Below are positions 1 through 5,862 of a stretch of DNA of 5,862 bases, in pieces; within the stretch, counting starts at the first letter, position 1, and each line of letters opens with the position of its first letter. This DNA is from Lachnospiraceae bacterium (lineage in GTDB: Bacteria; Bacillota; Clostridia; Lachnospirales; Lachnospiraceae): positions 1 through 5,862 of the forward strand of contig CAAGFP010000202.1 in NCBI GenBank assembly GCA_900769175.1, read 5' to 3'. The notes below the pieces were generated by a model. The model ran no database searches. It was not told the origin of the DNA and saw nothing but the letters and a program-made list of their open reading frames with translations. The translations under genes and the position numbers were made by a program.

Positions 1-425
1 GCATACAAACCTCGGCATCCCCGGATGGTCGTCTATGTGGTATGTATATGAATCCGGCAAATAATCCTCAGGGTGGAGCAGATAAAAACGGGCCTACTGC
101 CATGTTGAATTCCCTCTGCAGGTTTGATGCAAAATACCATGCGGGCTCGGTGCAGAACATAAAGTTTTCAACAAGTATGTTCAACCATAATCGGGCTCTG
201 ATTGAAACACTTTTTAAAACCTATTTTAAAAAAGGTGGCTGTCATTTGATGGTAACGGTGGTAGACAGCGGTACCCTGGAGGATGCAATCGACCATCCTG
301 AAAACTATCCGAATTTAATTGTGAGGGTAGCGGGATACTCGGCAGTCTTTGTCAATCTTGACCCGACTGTCCAGCAGGAAATACTCAGCAGAACCCTGTA
401 CGATGAAAGGAATTCCTTAGCATGA
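1..425 (+). CDS. Glycyl radical enzyme (PFL-like), C-terminal 140 residues, 5' partial
   Basis: This is the end of a glycyl radical enzyme, a cytoplasmic anaerobic enzyme that holds a stable radical on a C-terminal glycine and uses it to start C-C or C-O bond cleavage. The frame is open from base 3, with no stop before the window edge. The residues before the first ATG (base 42) still match the family (ASPDGR at bases 15-32), so that ATG is internal and the gene begins upstream. Visible signatures are ADKNGPTA before the C-terminal domain and the glycyl radical motif VRVAGYSA, with the radical glycine codon at 333-335 and 29 residues after it. Full-length relatives have roughly 780-900 residues, so about five sixths is missing, including the active-site Cys and Glu loop that would help name the substrate. 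It ends in an ATGA overlap with its activase. Membership of the family is secure. The subclass (diol or hydroxyproline dehydratase, arylacetate decarboxylase, anhydrohexitol-phosphate lyase, or a new one) is not determined. Confidence 0.95.
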   Translation, partial: IQTSASPDGRLCGMYMNPANNPQGGADKNGPTAMLNSLCRFDAKYHAGSVQNIKFSTSMFNHNRALIETLFKTYFKKGGCHLMVTVVDSGTLEDAIDHPENYPNLIVRVAGYSAVFVNLDPTVQQEILSRTLYDERNSLA

Positions 426-1321
426 ACGAGCTGAATATTTTTGAGATAGAACGCTTTGCAATCCATGATGGACCGGGCATCCGTACGGTAGTCTTTCTGC
501 AGGGATGTCCCCTTCGTTGTGCATGGTGTGCAAACCCGGAATCTCAGACCATTGGGAAACACATTATGAGGTTTACCAATCAGTGTACGGGATGCGGAAG
601 CTGTGTCCGGGTCTGTAAAGAAAAAGCACTTGAGGTCATTCAGGGAAAAACTGTTGCAGACAGACATAAGTGTATTTCCTGTGGGAAATGCGTGGAAGAA
701 TGTCCCAACGGAGCAATGAAAATATCGGGCAGAACAGTTACCTGTGATGAACTCTTCCGGTTGGTGATGCGCGACGAGGATTATTACAGAGCAAGTGGCG
801 GAGGTGTGACACTTTCGGGAGGAGAGGCTCTTTTGCAGGTAGACAGGTTGATACCGTTTCTGGAACAATGCAAAGCAAACGGTCTGCATATCGCGGTGGA
901 AAGCTGTGGACATGTGTCTGTGGATATCGTAGAAAAAGCAGCAGAGTATGTGGATTTGTTTCTGTTTGACATAAAAAGTCTTGACAGTGACCGTTTTCGT
1001 AAATTCACAGGTGGGGATGTCCGTATTGTGATGAAGGCTTTTGCATATCTTGCCGAAAGAAAGCCCGACAGATTGATTGTGCGTGTACCCGTCATTCCGG
1101 GGTTTAATGATGATGAAGTCAGTTCTATCATAGAATTTTCAGCGAAAGAGAATGTCAGGAGGATTCATCTTCTGCCTTACCATATCCTCGGTGTTTCAAA
1201 GTATCAACAGCTTGGAATTGCATATCCATATCCTGTTTTGGAAAGCCTTGCTCCGGATGCTCTGTTACCTTATGTAGAAACAGGAAAAGAGCTTGGAGTT
1301 ACTGTTACTATCGGAGGTTGA
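422..1321 (+). CDS. Glycyl-radical enzyme activating enzyme (radical SAM)
   Basis: This 299-residue protein should install the glycyl radical on the upstream enzyme, using a [4Fe-4S] cluster and S-adenosylmethionine. The radical-SAM motif CxxxCxxC is at C29, C33 and C36, after the usual HDGPGIRT stretch (residues 15-22). Two ferredoxin-like CxxCxxCxxxC clusters follow at C55/C58/C61/C65 and C84/C87/C90/C94. This is the layout of activases for the PFL2/dehydratase-type enzymes, not of the short PflA that lacks this insert. The SAM-binding glycine motif reads SGGEA (132-136), where GGEP is commoner. The length is typical of the class. The start codon lies inside the stop of the GRE gene (ATGA, 422-425), and a GAAAGGA Shine-Dalgarno at 405-411 sits 10 bases upstream, which suggests translational coupling and a fixed stoichiometry. 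The family and partner are clear. The specific symbol depends on the GRE substrate, so none is given. Confidence 0.96.
   Translation: MNELNIFEIERFAIHDGPGIRTVVFLQGCPLRCAWCANPESQTIGKHIMRFTNQCTGCGSCVRVCKEKALEVIQGKTVADRHKCISCGKCVEECPNGAMKISGRTVTCDELFRLVMRDEDYYRASGGGVTLSGGEALLQVDRLIPFLEQCKANGLHIAVESCGHVSVDIVEKAAEYVDLFLFDIKSLDSDRFRKFTGGDVRIVMKAFAYLAERKPDRLIVRVPVIPGFNDDEVSSIIEFSAKENVRRIHLLPYHILGVSKYQQLGIAYPYPVLESLAPDALLPYVETGKELGVTVTIGG
1313..1317 (+). promoter_or_regulatory. Ribosome binding site fixing the HAD phosphatase start
   Basis: GGAGG lies 5 bases before the ATG at 1323. It argues against an in-frame start at 1293, which would run 29 bases into the activase gene and add 10 residues that do not resemble a HAD N-terminus. 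The site lies inside the last codons of the activase, so ribosomes finishing that gene can reload here. Confidence 0.75.
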
Positions 1322-1322
1322 G

Positions 1323-1958
1323 ATGATTAGAAATATTATATTTGATATAGGGGATGTCCTTGTTAAGTCAAACTATCACGATTTTTTTCTGAGTAAGGGC
1401 TATGATGAAGCAACCGCCATACAGCTCGAAAAAGCCACGTTCTTTACACCGGTTTGGAAGGAACTTGACAGAGGCGTATGGAGTTTTGAAGAAGTCATTG
1501 ATGGATTTGTAAAAAATGCACCTCAGTTGGAGACACAACTCAGAAGTGTGTTTGGGAACATGGAAGGGTTTATCAAAGCATTTCCATACGTGGACGAATG
1601 GATTCTGAACATGAAGATAAGTAATTTGGAAGTATATTGTCTGTCAAATATATCGGAAAAATTGTGCCGGGATTGTCGAAAAGATCTTGCTTTTTTGAAG
1701 CATTTGGACGGATATGTATTATCGTATCAGGAACAACTTGTGAAACCGGATTCTGAGATTTTTCGCCTGATTCTCAGCAGGTACAAACTGCTTGCAGATG
1801 AGTGTATTTTCATTGATGACATAGAAGACAATGTAAATGCTGCAAGAGAAATCGGGATTCACGGAATTGTTTTTCAGGACAAAAAGCAAGCGGAATTAGA
1901 AATTGAGGAAATTAGGAGGTCAACGTGGAATGAACAGTATAGGCATGTGGGAAAGTGA
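1323..1958 (+). CDS. HAD-superfamily hydrolase, YihX-like (putative sugar-phosphate phosphatase)
   Basis: This is a 211-residue cytoplasmic HAD-like phosphatase of subfamily IA type. Motif I is IIFDIGDVLV, with the nucleophile D8. Motif II is the serine in CLSNIS (S108). Motif III is the lysine in VKPD (K141). Motif IV is FIDDIEDN (D165, D166, D169). The helical cap lies between motifs I and II (about residues 15-95). The position two after the nucleophile, usually an acid/base Asp, is G10. The same D-x-G form occurs in E. coli YihX, an alpha-glucose-1-phosphate phosphatase, and the overall motif spacing matches that protein. A role on a sugar 1-phosphate would fit the neighbouring GH94-like gene, whose phosphorylase relatives make such products, but this is inference. 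HAD substrates are hard to predict, and a haloacid dehalogenase or another phosphatase cannot be excluded. It starts one base after the activase stop, and its 3' end overlaps the next gene by 29 bases. Confidence 0.85.
   Translation: MIRNIIFDIGDVLVKSNYHDFFLSKGYDEATAIQLEKATFFTPVWKELDRGVWSFEEVIDGFVKNAPQLETQLRSVFGNMEGFIKAFPYVDEWILNMKISNLEVYCLSNISEKLCRDCRKDLAFLKHLDGYVLSYQEQLVKPDSEIFRLILSRYKLLADECIFIDDIEDNVNAAREIGIHGIVFQDKKQAELEIEEIRRSTWNEQYRHVGK
1914..1919 (+). promoter_or_regulatory. Ribosome binding site fixing the GH94-like start
   Basis: A perfect AGGAGG lies 10 bases before the ATG at 1930, inside the 3' end of the HAD gene. It makes the ATG the likely start, not an in-frame TTG at 1903 that lies upstream of the site. 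Confidence 0.78.
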
Positions 1959-4125
1959 TTTAGCAGGTTTTCCCTGCTTCAATTACACGGGAGATGTTCC
2001 CTATCGGGGAAAACTTGCAAACGGAGATGAGGTGAAGCTTCCGGAAGATCCATGGTTTCTGTTGGGTAATTATCGACTGACTTTGTTTACTCACATCAGC
2101 GGCGAGTATGAGCTGATCAGCGGACAGCGCGCCTGGGCAAGAATCAATCAGGGGAAGAAGCGTAACAGTGGTGTGAATTATTCCAGCATTTGTGTTGACG
2201 ACCATGATTATGCCCTCGCAGGTATGGATTCGCTTGCGGCAAAAGCGGATACCTGCAAAAGGATATTCGGCTGCGGTTTTGCAAATTATTCCTATGACCT
2301 GAATGGGCTTTCTGTAAACAGAAATCTGTCTGTGAAGCCGTCGACGACACCTTATGACGGTACTTCTGCATTTTTGCTCACTGTTACATTGAAAAACAAC
2401 AGTGATAGTGAAAGGGTATGTACATATAGGGAATCCGTTGGAGCGAATTTTGAAACCATCCAATATCAGTTAATGCCAAAGGAAGTCTTGCCGTTGCAAT
2501 ATAACAATACCTATTCTGTGGATATGACAGCAAACTCAGCAAAGGTTACTATTACAACCGAAAGCAAGGACCCTCTTCTTGCCGTAGACCGTGACGCAAT
2601 GTCTAAACAGGATGCTTTTCCACCGGTGTTGTTTATGAAATCTCTATCGGATAACACTGTGTTCACAGGGGATGGCAGTGAAATTGTCGCTACGATAGCC
2701 TGTTCTTTGACTCCTTATGAGGAAAAGGTTATCCGCATGATCATTGGTTTTTCCTTTGCGCCTGATTTTGACGAAATGTGTGAGGGCTTGATGGATGGAA
2801 GAATCGTGAGTGAGCCTGTTTGCGCTTTCGCAGAGGAGTGGCTGAATGCGATTCCGGCATTTGATGATGAGGAGGACCCGGTGCTTCGGCGTGAAATGCG
2901 TTGGCACGCCTACAATCTTGAGGCAATGGCTACCTATAGCGAGTACTATGGGGAGACCAAGATTCCTCAGGGGACGATTTATGATTATCATTGGGGACAG
3001 CATGCCAGTGCCCGTGACAATTATCAACATGCATTACCGCTTGTATATTACAATCCGAAGCTTGCGAAAAGCGTGTTGAAATATATGCTGAAGAGAACAA
3101 CCCCCTTCGGAGAGATAAGATTGATTGAAATGGGCAATGGTTATGCGGATAATGACCGTTATTTTACCAGCGATCAGCAACTTTATTTCTTCCTTCTGCT
3201 TTCGGAATATTTGCGAGTGACAGAGGACTATGCTTTTCTGGAGGAGATGGTACAGCCCTTCCCGGCTAAGAACCAGAAAGAAATGTCAGTTGCTGACTTT
3301 GCGGAAAAATGCTTCATTTTCCTGAGAGATACTATAGGAACAGGTGAACATGGTCTGATAAGGCTGATGAACTCCGACTGGAATGATGCTGTCTATTACA
3401 TTGTAAAGGTGCCGTATAACAATGTATTCTTTACCGGTGAATCTCATATGAATTCGGCGATGGCACTTAGTATTTTTGGAGCGTTGATTCCGGAGCTGGG
3501 TAGGGCATCAGAAACCTTGTCTTGTTCCGAAAAGATTCAGCGCCTTTCTCAAAGTATTGCTTTGTATCGACAGAGATTGTTGGATGCATTTCTCCGGGAT
3601 ATGGGAGAGCGATGCTTTCCAAGAAGAATGTATTTCAACGGCAGAGCATACGGAGATGACAATATGTTTTTGGAACCTCAGGGATTTACTCTACAACTTG
3701 ATGAGTTGTCTGAGGAACAGAAAAAGGCTCTGTATGAAGAAATGAAAAAACGAGTTTATACAGGAGAAAAACTTGGCGCAAGAGAGCAGGAAGCACCTGA
3801 ATTTGAGGATCAACATTTTGAAAAGGGCTCCAGAGAAAATGGTGGCTTCTGGTGGGCGTTAAACGGACCGGTTATCATCGGAGTTGCTCAGTTTGATAAG
3901 GCAGAGGCCCAGAGGTTGTTGAAAAACATGACATTACAGCATTTGAGTGAGGAATTTCCACAGTACTGGTCTTCCTATTGGTCAGCAGCAGATAATCTGG
4001 AATCCTCCTTAATTCCGGAAGAAGGGCTTCCAGACCAGACAATAGATTATTCTGCAATTCCTGTGTATTGTGCACATCCACATGCATGGATTTTGTACTG
4101 CTATTATTATTTGAGAGAAGTGTAA
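1930..4125 (+). CDS. GH94-like glycoside phosphorylase/hydrolase
   Basis: This 731-residue protein has no signal peptide or membrane segment, so it is probably cytoplasmic. Its plan matches the GH94 (former GT36) cellobiose/chitobiose-phosphorylase group. An N-terminal beta-sandwich (about residues 1-270) contains a PWFLLGN segment like the family's opening PW motif. A linker follows, then an (alpha/alpha)6 barrel (about 320-700). Barrel landmarks are ARDNYQHALPL (361-371), similar to the family's RDxxQD segment, a YFTSDQQLYF helix, and SDWNDA (482-487), equivalent to the G/ADWND motif that carries the general acid, probably D483. Family members use phosphate to cleave beta-linked oligosaccharides and release alpha-sugar 1-phosphate. 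The C-terminal TGTAxW segment, which helps bind phosphate in known phosphorylases, is not seen. In its place is CAHPHAW (714-720). The protein may therefore have a different substrate or be a hydrolase, and specificity is not assigned. It is slightly shorter than cellobiose phosphorylases (about 800 residues). The gene overlaps the HAD gene by 29 bases. Confidence 0.75.
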   Translation: MNSIGMWESDLAGFPCFNYTGDVPYRGKLANGDEVKLPEDPWFLLGNYRLTLFTHISGEYELISGQRAWARINQGKKRNSGVNYSSICVDDHDYALAGMDSLAAKADTCKRIFGCGFANYSYDLNGLSVNRNLSVKPSTTPYDGTSAFLLTVTLKNNSDSERVCTYRESVGANFETIQYQLMPKEVLPLQYNNTYSVDMTANSAKVTITTESKDPLLAVDRDAMSKQDAFPPVLFMKSLSDNTVFTGDGSEIVATIACSLTPYEEKVIRMIIGFSFAPDFDEMCEGLMDGRIVSEPVCAFAEEWLNAIPAFDDEEDPVLRREMRWHAYNLEAMATYSEYYGETKIPQGTIYDYHWGQHASARDNYQHALPLVYYNPKLAKSVLKYMLKRTTPFGEIRLIEMGNGYADNDRYFTSDQQLYFFLLLSEYLRVTEDYAFLEEMVQPFPAKNQKEMSVADFAEKCFIFLRDTIGTGEHGLIRLMNSDWNDAVYYIVKVPYNNVFFTGESHMNSAMALSIFGALIPELGRASETLSCSEKIQRLSQSIALYRQRLLDAFLRDMGERCFPRRMYFNGRAYGDDNMFLEPQGFTLQLDELSEEQKKALYEEMKKRVYTGEKLGAREQEAPEFEDQHFEKGSRENGGFWWALNGPVIIGVAQFDKAEAQRLLKNMTLQHLSEEFPQYWSSYWSAADNLESSLIPEEGLPDQTIDYSAIPVYCAHPHAWILYCYYYLREV

Positions 4126-4200
4126 AACTATCATGGGTTGCATCATTTTTTGTAAAATTGGGGTTGAATTTAAGTGTTATTGGTGAAGGAGAAAGAGATT
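4126..4200 (+). other. 75-base gap before the GH5 gene
   Basis: This is the largest gap between genes in the window. It is AT-rich in its first half and ends in a strong Shine-Dalgarno. I found no convincing terminator hairpin and only weak promoter-like hexamers (TTGTAA at 4150, TGTTAT at 4175, 19-base spacer). The GH5 gene may be read through from the operon or have its own weak promoter. Confidence 0.4.
4185..4191 (+). promoter_or_regulatory. Ribosome binding site fixing the GH5 lipoprotein start
   Basis: GAAGGAG lies 9 bases before ATG 4201. This selects the ATG that opens the lipoprotein signal peptide (MKKW) and excludes an in-frame GTG at 4174, which lies upstream of the site and would bury the signal peptide. 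Confidence 0.85.
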
Positions 4201-5505
4201 ATGAAGAAATGGGTTCTGGGAGTTGTTTCAATCCTTTGTGCGGGATTGTTAGTTGCATGCGGGGGTAACAAATCGGAAGAGACGATTGCCGCGTCAACCG
4301 TTAGCGAGGAAAATGTGAAGATGTCATCGGAGAGTTCGGTCGATTCAGAGGGTTCAGACAGCAGCGAGGCGGTAAAGGATGAAAGCGTTGCATCCGAGGA
4401 GCCTTCAGCATCAGAAGAGAAGGAGGAAGAAATGTCAGCAGAAGTTGTGAAAGAGGATGGGCATGAAAAGGCTTCAGAAGCTGTTGATAAGATGTTGGTG
4501 GGTTGGAATCTGGGTAACTCCTTCGATGCTACAGGAGAGTGGATTTTACAGTATACAGATGGTACTAATTCTGATTTCGAAACTGCATGGGGAAATCCTG
4601 TCACTTCCAATACCTTGATGCCCAAGGTAAAAGAGCTGGGATTTGAGGCAGTCAGAATTCCTATCACCTGGCGGTATCACTTTGATGAAGAGGGAAATAT
4701 TGATGAGGCATGGATGGCTCGGGTCCAGGAGGTAGTTGACCAGGCCCTTGCTGCAGAGCTGTACTGCATTATCAATGTCCACCATGATACTGGTGCGAAC
4801 GGATGGCTGAGAGCCACAGAAGCAAATTTTTATGAAAATTCAGTGTTGTTTGCGAAGTTGTGGCAGCAAATTGCAGAGCGTTTTAAAGACTATCCCGATA
4901 CACGTCTCTGTGAAGGATTCAATGAAATGCTTGACGATAACGCAGAGTGGAATAATCCCAAACCGGAATCCGTCACAGCAATCAATAATTATAACCAGCT
5001 TTTTGTAGATACCGTCAGAGAAACCGGTGGAAACAATGCATTTCGTAATCTTGTTTGCTGTACCTATGCCGCTGCACACACAGATAGTGCAATAAATGGA
5101 TTTATGATGCCGGAAGATACGGCTGTAGAACATCTTATCGCAGAGTTTCATTTTTATGTACCCTATGAGTTTATTACAGAAGAAGGAGTTACCTGGACAA
5201 CACCAATCAGTGAATATACCGATTATGTTGAAAGCTCCATTGATGCAGTCTTCGCGAGAGTGAAAAACAAGATGATGACAAAGGGCGTTCCGGTGATTAT
5301 CGGAGAATTTGCCGCAGATGATAAAGAGAATACAGAGGATCGGATTAAGTGGTACACCCATGTCATCGAAAAAGCAAACGAGCAAAATATCACCTGCTTT
5401 ATCTGGGATAACGGAAATGGCTTTTGCATGGGACATATTGACAGAGAAGGTGATGCAGATGACTTCCCTGAAATAATTGAAGCATGTGTAAAAGCTGCTA
5501 AATAG
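4201..5505 (+). CDS. GH5-family endoglucanase-like secreted lipoprotein
   Basis: This 434-residue exported glycoside hydrolase probably cuts a beta-1,4-glucan or related hemicellulose at the cell surface. Residues 1-20 are a lipoprotein signal peptide (MKKW, a hydrophobic core, lipobox LVAC with the lipidated C20). A Ser/Glu/Asp-rich tether follows to about residue 95 and should hold the catalytic domain away from the membrane. The GH5 (clan A, TIM-barrel) domain runs from about 98 to the end: GWNLGNSFDA (101-110), ETAWGNP, VRIPITW with R152, NVHHD with H194/H195, GFNEM with acid/base E242, EFHFY with H317 and Y319, IIGEF with nucleophile E369, and FIWDNG with W402. All key residues are present, so the enzyme should be active. 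The order resembles subfamily GH5_4 and its relatives (endoglucanase, xyloglucanase, lichenase), but specificity is not proven. No carbohydrate-binding or dockerin domain is seen. NEM replaces the commoner NEP after the acid/base. Confidence 0.93.
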   Translation: MKKWVLGVVSILCAGLLVACGGNKSEETIAASTVSEENVKMSSESSVDSEGSDSSEAVKDESVASEEPSASEEKEEEMSAEVVKEDGHEKASEAVDKMLVGWNLGNSFDATGEWILQYTDGTNSDFETAWGNPVTSNTLMPKVKELGFEAVRIPITWRYHFDEEGNIDEAWMARVQEVVDQALAAELYCIINVHHDTGANGWLRATEANFYENSVLFAKLWQQIAERFKDYPDTRLCEGFNEMLDDNAEWNNPKPESVTAINNYNQLFVDTVRETGGNNAFRNLVCCTYAAAHTDSAINGFMMPEDTAVEHLIAEFHFYVPYEFITEEGVTWTTPISEYTDYVESSIDAVFARVKNKMMTKGVPVIIGEFAADDKENTEDRIKWYTHVIEKANEQNITCFIWDNGNGFCMGHIDREGDADDFPEIIEACVKAAK

Positions 5506-5524
5506 AATTCTATGACTGTAATAC

Positions 5525-5528
5525 GGAG
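5525..5528 (+). promoter_or_regulatory. Ribosome binding site for the LacI-type fragment
   Basis: GGAG lies 9 bases before ATG 5538. The translation start of the regulator is therefore intact, even though its C-terminal part is missing. Confidence 0.55.
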
Positions 5529-5537
5529 TGATGCGAA

Positions 5538-5720
5538 ATGAGTATTACCATCAAACAAATCGCAAAGGCTGCGGGAGTATCAAGAGGAACCGCTGACCGT
5601 ACACTAAATGGTCGTAGCGGTATTAAACCGGATGTTGCGGAAAGGATTCGTGAGGTTGCCAAAGAGCTTGGTTATCAGCCTGATTATGCAGCAAAAATGC
5701 TGTCTGATTGTCAGGATTGA
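5538..5720 (+). CDS. LacI-family DNA-binding domain only (truncated regulator)
   Basis: This 60-residue protein is a complete LacI-type N-terminal DNA-binding domain: ITIKQIAKAAGVSRGT helix-turn-helix (residues 3-18), the DRTLNGR recognition/loop segment (20-26), KPDVAERIREVAKELGY (30-46), and the start of the hinge helix (DYAAKML, 49-55). The stop at 5718-5720 falls just where a full regulator (about 330-350 residues) would continue into its sugar-binding domain. No other frame downstream encodes that domain, so a simple frameshift does not explain the loss. It follows the GH5 gene by 32 bases and keeps a ribosome binding site. It may be a decaying remnant of the cluster's regulator or a deletion product. 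A functional stand-alone DNA-binding protein is possible but less likely, because LacI proteins need the lost domain for stable dimers and effector sensing. Confidence 0.85.
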   Translation: MSITIKQIAKAAGVSRGTADRTLNGRSGIKPDVAERIREVAKELGYQPDYAAKMLSDCQD

Positions 5721-5862
5721 TGCAAGAGACAATAAAGTACAGGCTTCTAAGGCTTAGGAAGTGCTATTAATATATCACGGCAAGAAGTTGCTTTTCGGGG
5801 AAAGTGTAGGGAAATCAGGGGTTGTGGGAGTTTGAGAGAGGATTTTTATACCAGATTTATAC
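5721..5862. other. Non-coding tail after the LacI fragment
   Basis: No open frame on either strand resembles a known protein. The frame following the LacI stop meets further stops at once. Part of it is purine-rich (about 5797-5850). CTTCTAAG/CTTAGGAAG at 5741-5762 is nearly self-complementary but leaves almost no loop and has no U-run, so it is not called a terminator. This stretch may hold the joint of the deletion that removed the rest of the regulator. Confidence 0.5.

Noticed and set aside
407..418. Perfect 12-base palindrome AAGGAATTCCTT covering the activase ribosome binding site
   Set aside because: As RNA it gives only a 4-base-pair stem with an AATT loop, too weak to argue for regulation, and it lies within the coding end of the GRE gene. 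It is probably chance.
42..425. Reading the GRE fragment as a stand-alone small GrcA-like protein starting at 42
   Set aside because: The frame is open to the window edge, and the upstream residues (ASPDGR) match the body of full-length GREs, so this is the tail of a large enzyme cut by the window.
305..913. Long minus-strand open frame of about 200 codons opposite the GRE and activase
   Set aside because: It lies fully opposite two clear family members, shows no recognisable domain, and is explained as a shadow of their codon use.
4150..4180. Possible sigma-70-type promoter (TTGTAA and TGTTAT) before the GH5 gene
   Set aside because: Each hexamer matches only 4 of 6 consensus positions and the spacer is 19 bases, so it is not reliable in AT-rich sequence.
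5741..5762. Near-palindrome after the LacI fragment considered as a terminator
   Set aside because: The arms are almost adjacent with a bulge and a 1-base loop, and no U-tract follows.

Overview
The window reads as a compact, single-strand catabolic gene cluster from an anaerobic, plant-polysaccharide-degrading Gram-positive bacterium, most likely a Lachnospiraceae-type gut or rumen Firmicute. The reasons are the oxygen-sensitive glycyl radical enzyme (GRE) and its activase, strong AGGAGG-type ribosome binding sites, an exported GH5 lipoprotein, and moderate GC content. The taxon is inferred, not shown.

All six genes are on the + strand. In order they are: the C-terminal end of a GRE that starts upstream of the window (to 425); its radical-SAM activase (422-1321), overlapping the GRE stop by an ATGA; a small HAD-superfamily phosphatase resembling E. 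coli YihX (1323-1958); a GH94-like carbohydrate-active enzyme (1930-4125), overlapping the phosphatase gene by 29 bases; after a 75-base gap, a GH5-family endoglucanase-like lipoprotein (4201-5505); and a 60-residue protein that is only the DNA-binding domain of a LacI-family regulator (5538-5720). The last 142 bases hold no recognisable gene.

The first four genes overlap or are spaced so tightly that they are almost certainly co-transcribed and partly translationally coupled. A working model, which is inference, is this. The GH5 lipoprotein cuts a beta-glucan-type polysaccharide at the cell surface. The resulting oligosaccharides enter the cell and are processed by the GH94-like protein. If that protein is a true phosphorylase it would release a sugar 1-phosphate, the kind of substrate known for YihX-type phosphatases. 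The GRE/activase pair would then do radical chemistry (C-O or C-C cleavage) on a sugar-derived or co-released compound. The GRE substrate cannot be read from its C-terminus alone.

The points most worth a second look are the pairing of a GRE system with glycoside-processing enzymes, the departure of the GH94-like protein from the phosphorylase C-terminal signature, and the LacI protein that lacks its effector-binding domain.
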